From Variovorax sp. ZS18.2.2 (GTDB lineage Bacteria > Pseudomonadota > Gammaproteobacteria > Burkholderiales > Burkholderiaceae_C): a stretch of 64,000 bases of DNA. The stretch is taken from assembly GCF_024701975.1 (NCBI RefSeq), contig NZ_JANLNM010000001.1:62001-126000 (forward strand), read 5' to 3'. The notes below the pieces were generated by a model. It saw nothing but the letters and a program-made list of their open reading frames with translations. It searched no databases and was not told the origin of the DNA. The position numbers were made by a program, and so were the translations under genes. Positions 8,002 through 16,278 of this stretch are shown here, in pieces. Position 1 is the first letter of the stretch. Each line of letters opens with the position of its first letter.

Positions 8002-9251
8002 CCATGCCTTTGATGCGCCCCCCGCGCAAGAACCCGGTGCTGCGCACCCGGCAAATGAACCTGCCGCCCGGCGCGCGCGGCCGCGTGGCGCTCGGCCTCA
8101 CGGCGGCCGCAGCCGAAGGCCGCTTCGAGCTGCAGACCTGCGAAGACTGCGGCACCGTGCAGTACCCGCCACGCGAGGTCTGCCACAAGTGCCTCTCCGC
8201 AGCGCTGCGCTGGCGCACGCAGAGCGGCGAGGGCGAACTGCTCGGCAGCACCACGCTGCACCACAGCAACGATCTGTTCTTCCGCGAGCGGCTGCCCTGG
8301 CGGCTGGGGCTGGTGCACCTGGATGCCGGCCCGACGCTCATGGTCCACCTGCACGGCGAGGTCGGCGATGCGCCCACGCGCGTGCGTGTCGGCGCCCGGC
8401 TCGACCGCGCGGGCCAGGCCGTTCTCATTGGTTTTCCGAATGAAGGGAGTGCCCACATGGCCGACGACAAGATGCTCCGAGAAATGACCAGCGACCCCAA
8501 GTTCCGCAAGGCGCTGGTGACCGACGGCAAGACCGAGACCGGACAGGCCATCGTGCGCGCACTGGTGAAGGCCGGCGCCGACATCGTCTGGGTCGGCCAC
8601 GCCGAGCCCTGGAAGAAGATGGGCGACGGGCTGGACGACATCTCGGCGCTGCCGCAGGTGACGCTCGTGCCGCTGGACCTCACCAACGGCCGCCAGGTGA
8701 CCGAGCTCGCAGGCTCCATCGGCGGCAAGGTCGATATCGTGATCAACAACGCCGAGGTGCATCGCACCTTCGGCATCGGCGCTCGCCGCGGCACTGATGT
8801 GGCCAAGGCCGAGATGGACATCAACTACTTCGGCTTGCTGCGCCTCGCGCAGGAATTCGGTCCCGCGCTCAAGGGCCGCTCGGCCGACGGCGCGACGGGC
8901 GCGACGGCGTGGGTCAACCTGCTGTCGATTTACGCGCTCAGCAACTTCCCGCCGCATGGCACCTTCAGCGCCTCGAAGGCGGCGGCGCATTCGCTCGCGC
9001 AGTGCCTACGCGCCGAGATGAGGCCGGCCGGTATCCGCGTGATCAATGTGTTCCCGGGGCCCATCGACGACGAATGGAACCAGCACACGCCGCCGCCCAA
9101 GCTGGCGCCCACCGCATTGGCCAACGCCATCGTGAAGGCGCTGCGCGATGGCGTCGAAGACGTCTATCCGGGCGACGTGGCGCAGGAGTGGCTGGAGCGC
9201 TGGCGCGACAACCCGAAGGTGCTCGAACGCGAGCTGGCCGCAGGCGGCTGA
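7998..9251 (+). CDS. DUF35 zinc-ribbon/OB-fold domain fused to a degenerate short-chain dehydrogenase domain
   Basis: 417 residues from the ATG at 7998, overlapping the thiolase-like stop. Residues ~35-150 form a DUF35 rubredoxin-like zinc ribbon (C48, C51, C62, C65) plus OB fold, the usual partner of Ltp/SCP2 thiolase-like enzymes. Residues ~165-417 look like an SDR, but the standard motifs are altered: the cofactor loop TGxxxGxG reads TDGKTETGQ (residues 175-183), NNAG reads NNAE (250-253), and the catalytic Tyr of YxxxK is F323 with K327 kept. The SDR half is therefore probably not a functional dehydrogenase. The frame is continuous across the junction near residue 155, so this is a real fusion in the given sequence rather than two overlapping genes. 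Confidence 0.87.
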   Translation: MTMPLMRPPRKNPVLRTRQMNLPPGARGRVALGLTAAAAEGRFELQTCEDCGTVQYPPREVCHKCLSAALRWRTQSGEGELLGSTTLHHSNDLFFRERLPWRLGLVHLDAGPTLMVHLHGEVGDAPTRVRVGARLDRAGQAVLIGFPNEGSAHMADDKMLREMTSDPKFRKALVTDGKTETGQAIVRALVKAGADIVWVGHAEPWKKMGDGLDDISALPQVTLVPLDLTNGRQVTELAGSIGGKVDIVINNAEVHRTFGIGARRGTDVAKAEMDINYFGLLRLAQEFGPALKGRSADGATGATAWVNLLSIYALSNFPPHGTFSASKAAAHSLAQCLRAEMRPAGIRVINVFPGPIDDEWNQHTPPPKLAPTALANAIVKALRDGVEDVYPGDVAQEWLERWRDNPKVLERELAAGG

Positions 9252-9267
9252 GAACAGGAGCCACACG

Positions 9268-10080
9268 ATGACGACCACCACCGAACTGATATCCGCCGCC
9301 GAAATCCTCGGCGGCCTCGTGACCGCCATGGCGAGCGGTCGCATCCGCGTGATCGACCTCACGCAGACGCTCACGCCCGAATTCCCGCAGATCGCGCTGC
9401 CGCCCGAGATGGGCCAGTGCTGGCCCTTCCGCATCGAGGAAGTGTCGAAGTACGACGAGCGCGGCCCAGGCTGGTACTGGAACAACTTCTCCTGCGGCGA
9501 GCACACCGGTACGCACTTCGACGCGCCGATCCACTGGATCTCGGGACGCGACCTGCCGAACAATTCGGTCGACACCATCCCCGTGCAGAACTTCGTGGCG
9601 CCGGCCTGCGTGATCGACTGCTCGGCCGATGTGCAATCGAACGACGACTACCTGCTGAGCGTGGCCGACATCGAGCGCTACGAAGCTGCGCACGACCGCA
9701 TTCCCAAGGGCGCCTGGGTGCTGATGCGCACCGACTGGTCCAAGCGCAGCGACCCTGAGGCCTACCAGAACTTCGACGAGACGGGCCAGCACACGCCCGG
9801 CCCGAGCACCGAGGCTGTGCGCTTCCTGGTGGAGCAGCGCGACGTGCTGGGCTTCGGCTCGGAGGCGATCGGCACGGATGCGGGGCAGGGCTATCACCTG
9901 CGGCCGCCGTACCCGTGTCATTACTACATGCATGGCGCGGGGCGCTATGGGCTGCAATGCCTGACCAATCTCGATCTGCTGCCGCCGTCCGGTGCGGTGC
10001 TGATCTGCCCGCCGCTCAAGATCGAGAAGGGCAGCGGCAGCCCGCTGCGCGTGCTGGCATTGGTGGGGGCTCAGGCATGA
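9268..10080 (+). CDS. cyclase-family metal-dependent hydrolase, probable isatin hydrolase
   Basis: 270 residues from the ATG at 9268 with a good upstream site (acaggagccac). It carries the cyclase-family metal motif HTGTHFDAPIH (H79, H83, D85, H89). This family contains bacterial kynurenine formamidase and the Mn-dependent isatin hydrolase, which opens isatin to isatinate. Next to an indole-type oxygenase, a retro-aldolase-like pair and an aryl-2-oxoacid oxidoreductase, isatin hydrolase is the better reading. The next gene overlaps its stop by 4 nt. Confidence 0.85.
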   Translation: MTTTTELISAAEILGGLVTAMASGRIRVIDLTQTLTPEFPQIALPPEMGQCWPFRIEEVSKYDERGPGWYWNNFSCGEHTGTHFDAPIHWISGRDLPNNSVDTIPVQNFVAPACVIDCSADVQSNDDYLLSVADIERYEAAHDRIPKGAWVLMRTDWSKRSDPEAYQNFDETGQHTPGPSTEAVRFLVEQRDVLGFGSEAIGTDAGQGYHLRPPYPCHYYMHGAGRYGLQCLTNLDLLPPSGAVLICPPLKIEKGSGSPLRVLALVGAQA

Positions 10081-10802
10081 CGCCGAAGGTCGCGGCCGTC
10101 ACCGGCGGCAGCGCCGGCATCGGCAAGGCGATCTGCGAAGACCTGCTCGCGCAGGGCTACGAGGTGGTGTCGCTCGCGCGCCGCAAGGCCGAGATCGACC
10201 ATCCGAAGCTGCACAGCCTGGAGGTCGACCTGAGCGACCGCGCGGCCACGGGCGAAGCGGTGCGCGAACTGGTCGAGCGCTTTGCGCCGACCACCATCGT
10301 CCACAACGCGGGCGTGATCCGCGCCGCCCTGCTGCCCGAGGTGAAGCTCGACGATCTGGATGCGCTGGTCGACCTGCACCTGGGCTGCGCGATCCAGCTC
10401 GTGCAGGGCGCACTGCCCGCCATGCGCGCGCAGCGCTTCGGCCGTGTGGTGCTGCTGTCGTCGCGCGCCGCGCTGGGCCTTGCGACCCGCACCAGTTATT
10501 CCGCGACCAAGGCCGGCATGTTGGGCATGGCCCGCACCTGGGCTCTGGAACTGGCCGCCGATGGCATCACGGTGAACGTGGTGGCGCCTGGCCCCATCCG
10601 CACCGACATGTTCTATGACGTCGTCGAAGCCGGCAGCGAGAAGGAACGCGCACTCGCCGCCTCCGTGCCCGTCAAGCGGCTGGGCGAATCGGCCGATGTG
10701 GCACGCGCCGTGCGTTTCTTCGCGGACCCTGACAACAGCTTCGTCACCGGCCAGGTGCTCTATGTCTGCGGCGGCACCAGTGTCGGCAGCCTGGCCCTCT
10801 AG
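10077..10802 (+). CDS. short-chain dehydrogenase/reductase
   Basis: 241 residues, start overlapping the cyclase stop (ATGA). Classical SDR with intact motifs: TGGSAGIG cofactor loop, HNAG, active-site Ser (LLSSRAA) and YSATK. It is an NAD(P)-dependent oxidoreductase of FabG-like build. Being in the indole-type cluster it might oxidise dioxindole to isatin or act on a hydroxyacyl-CoA; nothing in the sequence decides this. It is the last enzyme before the binding-protein genes, 52 nt upstream of the first. Confidence 0.9.
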   Translation: MTPKVAAVTGGSAGIGKAICEDLLAQGYEVVSLARRKAEIDHPKLHSLEVDLSDRAATGEAVRELVERFAPTTIVHNAGVIRAALLPEVKLDDLDALVDLHLGCAIQLVQGALPAMRAQRFGRVVLLSSRAALGLATRTSYSATKAGMLGMARTWALELAADGITVNVVAPGPIRTDMFYDVVEAGSEKERALAASVPVKRLGESADVARAVRFFADPDNSFVTGQVLYVCGGTSVGSLAL

Positions 10803-10854
10803 TTTTCATTTCAGCGTTTCGTCTCGTTCAAAACATCACCTCTGGAGCATCGCC

Positions 10855-12024
10855 ATGAAAGTCCTGAACCGATTCCGTGCCCTCGCGGGCATCGCCGTGG
10901 GCCTCGGCGCCTTGAGCGCCGTGGCAGGCGCGTGGGCCGCCGATCTCAAGGTCGGCTTCATCACGTCGCTCTCGGGGCCGGTGTCGTCGCTCGGCATTCC
11001 CTACGAGAAGGGCATGAAGGCCGCGCTCGCCTACAAGGCGGACCTGGGCGGCCGCAAGATCCAGCTGGTGCAGCTGGATGACGCCTCGGACCCGTCCACG
11101 GCCGCGCGCAATGCCCGCAAGATGATCGACGAGGACAAGGTCGACGTCATCATCGGCACGGCAGGATCGCCCGGCGCGTTAGCCATCGCCGGCGTGGCGC
11201 GCGAGACAAAAACGCCGCTGATCTCCATCGCCAACGCGAACCTGCCGGGCGAAGAGGGCTCGTGGATGGTCACGCTGCCGCAGCCTGCGCCGCTGATGGT
11301 GAGCGCGGTGGTCGAGCGCATGAAGAAATCGGGCGTGAAGACGGTCGGCTACATCGGCTTCTCCGACGCATGGGGCGACCTGGTGTACGACGCGCTACAG
11401 AAGAGCGCGGAGCCCGCGGGCATCAAGATCGTGTCGAACGAGCGCTATGCGCGCGCCGATTCGTCGGTGACCGGCCAGGTGCTCAAGATCGTGGCGCTGC
11501 GCCCCGATGCGGTGATCACCGGCACCTCGGGCACGCCCGGCGCGCTGCCCTACCTGGCGCTTGCGGAGCGCGGCTACAAGGGCCAGATCTACGGCATGCA
11601 CGCGCTCATCAATCCTGACTTCGTGCGCGTCGGCGGCGCGGCCGTCGAAGGCCTGCTCGCACCCACCGGCCCGGTGATCGTGGCCGAGCAGTTGCCCAAC
11701 GACAACCCGATCCGCAAGGTGTCGATGGACTTCCGCGCGGCCTACCAGAAGGCCAACGGCGCGCCGCCGACCGATGCCTTCTCGGCCTACACCTTCGACG
11801 CGTGGCTGCTGTACCTCGATGCGGCCCAACGCGCGCTCGCCACCAAGGCCGAACCGGGCACGCCGCAGTTCCGCCTTGCGTTGCGCGACGCCATCGTCAG
11901 CACCAAGGAGTTGGTGGGGACCCACAGCGTCTACAACTTCAAGCCGACCGACCGCTATGGATCGGATGAGCGTTCGCGGGTCGTCGTGAAGCTTGAAAAG
12001 GGCCAGTGGAAGCTGGTCCCCTGA
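10855..12024 (+). CDS. Liv-type ABC transporter substrate-binding protein (copy 1)
   Basis: 389 residues with a signal peptide ending in AWA-AD (about residue 26) and the LivK/Leu-Ile-Val-binding fold (DLKVGFITSLSGPVSSLG at the mature N-terminus). Periplasmic receptor for the Liv-type permease/ATPases at 16279-19846. It is one of three close paralogues in the island (also 12066-13211 and 15054-16217), sharing long blocks such as ERYARADSSVTGQVLKIVA. Liv-type receptors in aromatic clusters commonly bind aromatic acids; indoleacetate or a relative is likely here. Confidence 0.92.
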   Translation: MKVLNRFRALAGIAVGLGALSAVAGAWAADLKVGFITSLSGPVSSLGIPYEKGMKAALAYKADLGGRKIQLVQLDDASDPSTAARNARKMIDEDKVDVIIGTAGSPGALAIAGVARETKTPLISIANANLPGEEGSWMVTLPQPAPLMVSAVVERMKKSGVKTVGYIGFSDAWGDLVYDALQKSAEPAGIKIVSNERYARADSSVTGQVLKIVALRPDAVITGTSGTPGALPYLALAERGYKGQIYGMHALINPDFVRVGGAAVEGLLAPTGPVIVAEQLPNDNPIRKVSMDFRAAYQKANGAPPTDAFSAYTFDAWLLYLDAAQRALATKAEPGTPQFRLALRDAIVSTKELVGTHSVYNFKPTDRYGSDERSRVVVKLEKGQWKLVP

Positions 12025-12065
12025 TTCAACGCACACCACACACCACACACGCTGGAGCAACCTCG

Positions 12066-13211
12066 ATGAAAAAGAAAATCGCCCGCATCCTCGGCCTCAC
12101 CGCCATCGCACTGGCAACTGCACAGGCCATGGCGGCCGACCTGAAGATCGGCTTCATCAGCTCGCTGTCGGGGCCCGTGGCCGCACTCGGCGTGCCCTAC
12201 GAAAAGGGCATTCGCGCAGCCATTGCCGAGCGTCCGGAAATCGGCGGACGCAAGGTCCAGCTCATCGTGCTCGACGACGCCTCCGACCCGACCACCGCTG
12301 GCCGCAACGCCCGCAAGCTGGTGACGGAAGACAAGGTCGATGTGCTCATTGGCACCTCGGGCGTACCGGGCGCGATGGCCATCGCCTCGGTGGCGCGCGA
12401 GCTCAACACGCCGCTGATCTCGCCCACGCCGGTGACCATCGCCGGCCCCGAAGGGACGTGGACGGTGACGGTGTCGCAGCCGTTCCCGCTCATGGTCGCG
12501 GGCGTGGTGGACCGCATGCAGAAGTCCGGCGTGAAGACGGTGGCCTTCATCGGCTTTTCCGATGCGCTGGGCGACCTGGCTTACGACTCGCTGATGAAGA
12601 GCACGGCCGCCGCCGGCATCAAGGTGGTGGCGAACGAGCGCTATGCGCGCAGCGATTCGTCGGTGGCGGGGCAGATCCTGAAGATCGTCGCCGTGCGGCC
12701 CGATGCCGTGTTCGCAGGCAACTCCGGCACGCCTGGCGCGCTGCCCTACATCGCACTCGCCGAGCGTGGCTACAAGGGCAGGATCTACGGCACGCACGGG
12801 CTCATCAACGCCGACTTCGTGCGTGTGGGCGGCGCCTCCATCGAAGGCCTGCAGGTGCCGAGCGGCCCGGTGCTCGTGGCCGACCAGCTGCCCGACAGCA
12901 ACCCCGTCAAGAAGGTGTCGATGGCCTTCCGCGCGGCCTACCAGAAGGTGAACGGCGCGGTGCCGACCGATGCCTTCTCCTCGTACACCTACGACGCCTA
13001 CCTGCTGCTGGCCGACGCCGCCTCGCGCACCAAGGGCGAGCCCGGCACGCCGCAGTACCGCACCGCGCTGCGCGACGCCATCGTGAGCACGAAGGAGCTG
13101 GTGGGCACGCACGGCATCTACACCTTCAGGCCCGACGACCGCTATGGCTCCGACCAGCGCGGCGTAGTGATCGTGCAGATGAACAAGGGCCAGTGGAAGC
13201 TGGTCCCCTGA
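12066..13211 (+). CDS. Liv-type ABC transporter substrate-binding protein (copy 2)
   Basis: 381 residues from the ATG at 12066, with a Sec signal peptide (KKKIARILGLTAIALATAQAMA) and mature start ADLKIGFISSLSG. It is a close paralogue of the preceding gene; the last 27 nt of the two genes (11998-12024 and 13185-13211) are identical, a mark of tandem duplication or gene conversion. Same periplasmic receptor role. It lies directly before the second Rieske oxygenase pair, 21 nt away. Confidence 0.92.
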   Translation: MKKKIARILGLTAIALATAQAMAADLKIGFISSLSGPVAALGVPYEKGIRAAIAERPEIGGRKVQLIVLDDASDPTTAGRNARKLVTEDKVDVLIGTSGVPGAMAIASVARELNTPLISPTPVTIAGPEGTWTVTVSQPFPLMVAGVVDRMQKSGVKTVAFIGFSDALGDLAYDSLMKSTAAAGIKVVANERYARSDSSVAGQILKIVAVRPDAVFAGNSGTPGALPYIALAERGYKGRIYGTHGLINADFVRVGGASIEGLQVPSGPVLVADQLPDSNPVKKVSMAFRAAYQKVNGAVPTDAFSSYTYDAYLLLADAASRTKGEPGTPQYRTALRDAIVSTKELVGTHGIYTFRPDDRYGSDQRGVVIVQMNKGQWKLVP

Positions 13212-13232
13212 CCGAAACCTGAGCGCCCGCCG

Positions 13233-14552
13233 ATGACCAGCTACCGCCATCATCCCGACCGCATCGCCGCCCTGGTGCAGGACGACCGCGTGCACCGCGA
13301 CCTGTACCTGAGCGAGGAGATCTTCGCGCTCGAGCAGGAGCGCCTGTTCGCGAACACCTGGGTCTTCCTCGGCCATGCGAGCCAGGTGCCAGAGGCGGGC
13401 GACTTCGTGACGCAAGAGGTCGCGGGCCGGCCGCTGCTGATGGTGCGACAGCCCGACGGCGCGGTGCACGTCATGTACAACCGCTGCGCCCACAAGGGCA
13501 CGCAACTGGTGACGGACGAGAGCGGCAACACCGGCCGGTTCTTTCGCTGCCCGTACCACGCGTGGACCTACAAGCTCGACGGTGCGCCGCTCGGCCTGCC
13601 GCTGAAGGCGGGCTACGAAGGCACGCAGCTCAGGGCCTGCGAATCGGGGCAGGGGCTTTCCGTGGTGAAGCATGTGAAGGTCTACCGCGACTTCGTGTTC
13701 GTGCGCCTGGCCGACACCGGCCCCGCGTTCGAGGACTACTTCGGCGAGGTGCTCGGCGCCATCGACAACATGGTCGACCGCTCTCCCGAAGGCAAGCTCA
13801 CCGTGGGTGGCGGCGTGCTGCGCAACATCGTCCACTGCAACTGGAAGATGTACCTGGAGAACATCAACGACACGGTGCATCCGATGTCGACGCACGAGTC
13901 GGCCACCCAGGCGGCCGAGGCGCTGTGGGAGGGCCATGCGCCCACCGATCCCAAGCCGATGGCGATGGAGCAGATCCTGCCCTTCGGCTCGGGCTACGAG
14001 TTTTTCGACAGGATGGGCGGGCGGGTGTTCGCCAACGGGCACAGCGTGCTGGGCGTGAACTTCAGCATCCACTCCAACTATGCGCAGTTGCCAGAGTACG
14101 AGGCCGCGATGCAGGCCGCGCACGGCGTTGAACGCGCAGCCGACATCCTGCAGCGCTCGCCGCAGAACTCGGTCTTTTATCCGAGCCTGTCGGTGAAGGG
14201 CTCGCCGCAGGCCATCCGCGTGATCCGTCCGCTGGCTGCCGACCGCACGCTGATCGAAGCCTGGAGCTTCCGCGCGGCCGGTGCGCCCGCGCTGCTGTTC
14301 GAGCGCGCGATGAGCTACAACCGGCTCGTGTTCTCGCCGATGTCGGTGGTGGCGCACGACGACGTGCATCTGTTCGAGAGCATCCAGCAGGGCCTGCGCG
14401 CCGGCGGCAACGAGTGGGTGAGCCTGCACCGCAACTTCGATGCGGCCGAGCTCGCGCAATCGACCATCACCACCAACGGCACGAACGAGCTGCTCATGCG
14501 CAACCAGTTCCGCGCCTGGGCGAAGGCGATGGCGTCGGAGGTTGCGGCATGA
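13233..14552 (+). CDS. Rieske aromatic-ring-hydroxylating dioxygenase, alpha subunit (copy 2)
   Basis: 439 residues, paralogous to the gene at 3386. Rieske ligands C85, H87, C106, H109 have exactly the same numbering; the iron site NDTVHPMSTH is intact, so it should be active. The beta subunit overlaps the stop by 4 nt. No reductase lies beside it, so it probably draws electrons from the reductase at 2373. It may act on a second indole derivative or an alternative auxin, or form a second hydroxylation step. Confidence 0.92.
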   Translation: MTSYRHHPDRIAALVQDDRVHRDLYLSEEIFALEQERLFANTWVFLGHASQVPEAGDFVTQEVAGRPLLMVRQPDGAVHVMYNRCAHKGTQLVTDESGNTGRFFRCPYHAWTYKLDGAPLGLPLKAGYEGTQLRACESGQGLSVVKHVKVYRDFVFVRLADTGPAFEDYFGEVLGAIDNMVDRSPEGKLTVGGGVLRNIVHCNWKMYLENINDTVHPMSTHESATQAAEALWEGHAPTDPKPMAMEQILPFGSGYEFFDRMGGRVFANGHSVLGVNFSIHSNYAQLPEYEAAMQAAHGVERAADILQRSPQNSVFYPSLSVKGSPQAIRVIRPLAADRTLIEAWSFRAAGAPALLFERAMSYNRLVFSPMSVVAHDDVHLFESIQQGLRAGGNEWVSLHRNFDAAELAQSTITTNGTNELLMRNQFRAWAKAMASEVAA

Positions 14553-15013
14553 ACGACCCGCGCGATTTCATTGCCCACGAGGCCGCCTTGCTCGACGAGC
14601 GGCGCTTCGACGACTGGCTGGCACTGTTCTGCGAAGACGGCCACTACTGGGTGCCGCTGCTCGGCGCGGCGCAGGTCGATCCGTTCTCGCACAACTCGCT
14701 GACCTACGAAGACCGGCTGCTGCTGCAACTGCGCGTGGACCGCCTCAAGAACCCGCGCGCGCATTCGCAGCACCCCGCGAGCCACAGCCAGCATGTGCTG
14801 CAGCCCTCGCGCATCGAGAGCGAGACGGCCGACGAAGCGCACCTGCGCACACCGTTTCTCTATGTCGAGGCGCGCGGCGAATCCCAGATCTTGTTGAGCG
14901 GCACCGCGCGCCACCACCTCGTGCACACGCCGGCTGGCTGGGCCATCCGCCAGAAGCGCATCAACCTGCTCAATGCCGCACGCGCGTTGCCGGCCATCCA
15001 GTTGTTCATCTGA
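14549..15013 (+). CDS. aromatic-ring-hydroxylating dioxygenase, beta subunit (copy 2)
   Basis: 154 residues from the ATG overlapping the alpha stop. Shows the same beta-subunit pattern as the copy at 4699 (EAALLDERRFDDWLALF, YWVPLL, NPRAHSQHPASH, end LPAIQLFI). Structural subunit of the second Rieske oxygenase. Slightly shorter than copy 1 (154 against 166 residues). Confidence 0.9.
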   Translation: MNDPRDFIAHEAALLDERRFDDWLALFCEDGHYWVPLLGAAQVDPFSHNSLTYEDRLLLQLRVDRLKNPRAHSQHPASHSQHVLQPSRIESETADEAHLRTPFLYVEARGESQILLSGTARHHLVHTPAGWAIRQKRINLLNAARALPAIQLFI

Positions 15014-15053
15014 GTTACCTGTTCATTCCAACCATCCTCACCGGAGCTACGAC

Positions 15054-16217
15054 ATGAAGAGCCTGATGCTGACCCTCACGCGCGGTGCCCTCGCCGCGGC
15101 GCTGACCGCCTGCGGCGTTGCGAGCGTTCTCGCGGCCGATCTCAAGGTCGGCCTGAGCGTGTCGCTCTCGGGGCCGAACTCCTCGCTGGGCGTGCCCTAT
15201 GCGAAGGGCATGCAGGCCGCGCTGGCGTACAAGCCCGAGATCAACGGTCGCAAGGTGCAGCTCATCGTGCTGGACGACGGCTCCGACCCGACCACCGCCG
15301 GGCGCAATGCGCGCAAGCTCGTTGAAGAGGAAAAGGTCGATGTGCTCATGGGCACTTCGGGCGTGCCGGCCGCCATTGCAATGGCGCAGGTCGGCCGCGA
15401 TGCGAAGACGCCGATGATCGGCCTCACGCCCATCCTGCTCGACCCCAACGAGAACCCGTGGGTCATGACGGTCGCGCAGCCCACGCAGCTGATGATCGAT
15501 GCGGTGGTCGAGCGCATGAAGCGCAACAACGTGAAGACCGTGGGCTACATCGGCTTCACCGACGCCTGGGGCGACCTGGTGTACGACGCGCTCATGAAGG
15601 CCGCGCCCGGCGCCGGCATCAAGGTGGTGAGCAACGAACGCTATGCGCGCGCCGATGCCTCGGTAACCGGCCAGGTGCTCAAGATCGTGGCGCTGCGCCC
15701 CGACGCGGTGATGACCGGCGGCGCCGGCACGCCGGGCGCGCTGCCGTTCCTCGCGCTGCAGGAGCGCGGCTACAAGGGCGGCGTGTATGGCCAGCACGGG
15801 CTCATCAACCCCGACTTCGTGCGCGTGGTCGGCGCTGCCGGCCAGAACGCGCTGATGCCTACCGGCCCGGTGATCGTCGCCGAGCAACTGCCGGACAGCT
15901 ACCCGACCAAGAAGATCGCGACCGAATTCCGCGCCGTGTTCCAGAAGGTCAACAACGCGCCGACCAGCGATGCCTTCTCGGCCTATTCCTTCGACGGCTG
16001 GCTGGTGTTCGCCGACGCCGCCTCGCGCGCCATGAAGAAAGCCGAGCCGGGAACCGCCGAGTTCCGCGTGGCGCTGCGCGATGCCATCTTCAGCACCAAG
16101 GAAGTGGTGGGCACGCACGGCGTCTACAGCTTCAAGCCCGGCAGCCTCTACGGCGTTGACGAGCGTGCACGCGTGATCGTCAAGCTCGACAACGGCCATT
16201 GGAAGCTCGCACCTTGA
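15054..16217 (+). CDS. Liv-type ABC transporter substrate-binding protein (copy 3)
   Basis: 387 residues from the ATG at 15054. Signal peptide MKSLMLTLTRGALAAALTAC... with cleavage before ADLKVGLSVSLSG; a Cys at about residue 18 lies in the hydrophobic stretch but a lipobox is not clear. Third paralogue of the LivK-like receptors and the one next to the permease genes (61 nt upstream of the first). It may be the ancestral receptor of this transporter; that is inference from position only. Confidence 0.92.
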   Translation: MKSLMLTLTRGALAAALTACGVASVLAADLKVGLSVSLSGPNSSLGVPYAKGMQAALAYKPEINGRKVQLIVLDDGSDPTTAGRNARKLVEEEKVDVLMGTSGVPAAIAMAQVGRDAKTPMIGLTPILLDPNENPWVMTVAQPTQLMIDAVVERMKRNNVKTVGYIGFTDAWGDLVYDALMKAAPGAGIKVVSNERYARADASVTGQVLKIVALRPDAVMTGGAGTPGALPFLALQERGYKGGVYGQHGLINPDFVRVVGAAGQNALMPTGPVIVAEQLPDSYPTKKIATEFRAVFQKVNNAPTSDAFSAYSFDGWLVFADAASRAMKKAEPGTAEFRVALRDAIFSTKEVVGTHGVYSFKPGSLYGVDERARVIVKLDNGHWKLAP

Positions 16218-16278
16218 TCAATGTCCCGTTCCCGAAGAAGAGAAGAAAAAAGATGAAAGCAACGCCTGAGGTTTTCCT

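Noticed and set aside
8430..8470. Two separate genes (DUF35 and SDR) instead of a fusion
   Set aside because: An ATG at 8457 could start an SDR alone, but no stop codon separates the parts and the frame runs through, so the fusion is the direct reading.
11955..14459. 834-codon - strand frame across binding protein 2 and the Rieske alpha 2 gene
   Set aside because: It spans two well-supported genes and their gap; composition is that of an antisense shadow with no recognisable domain.
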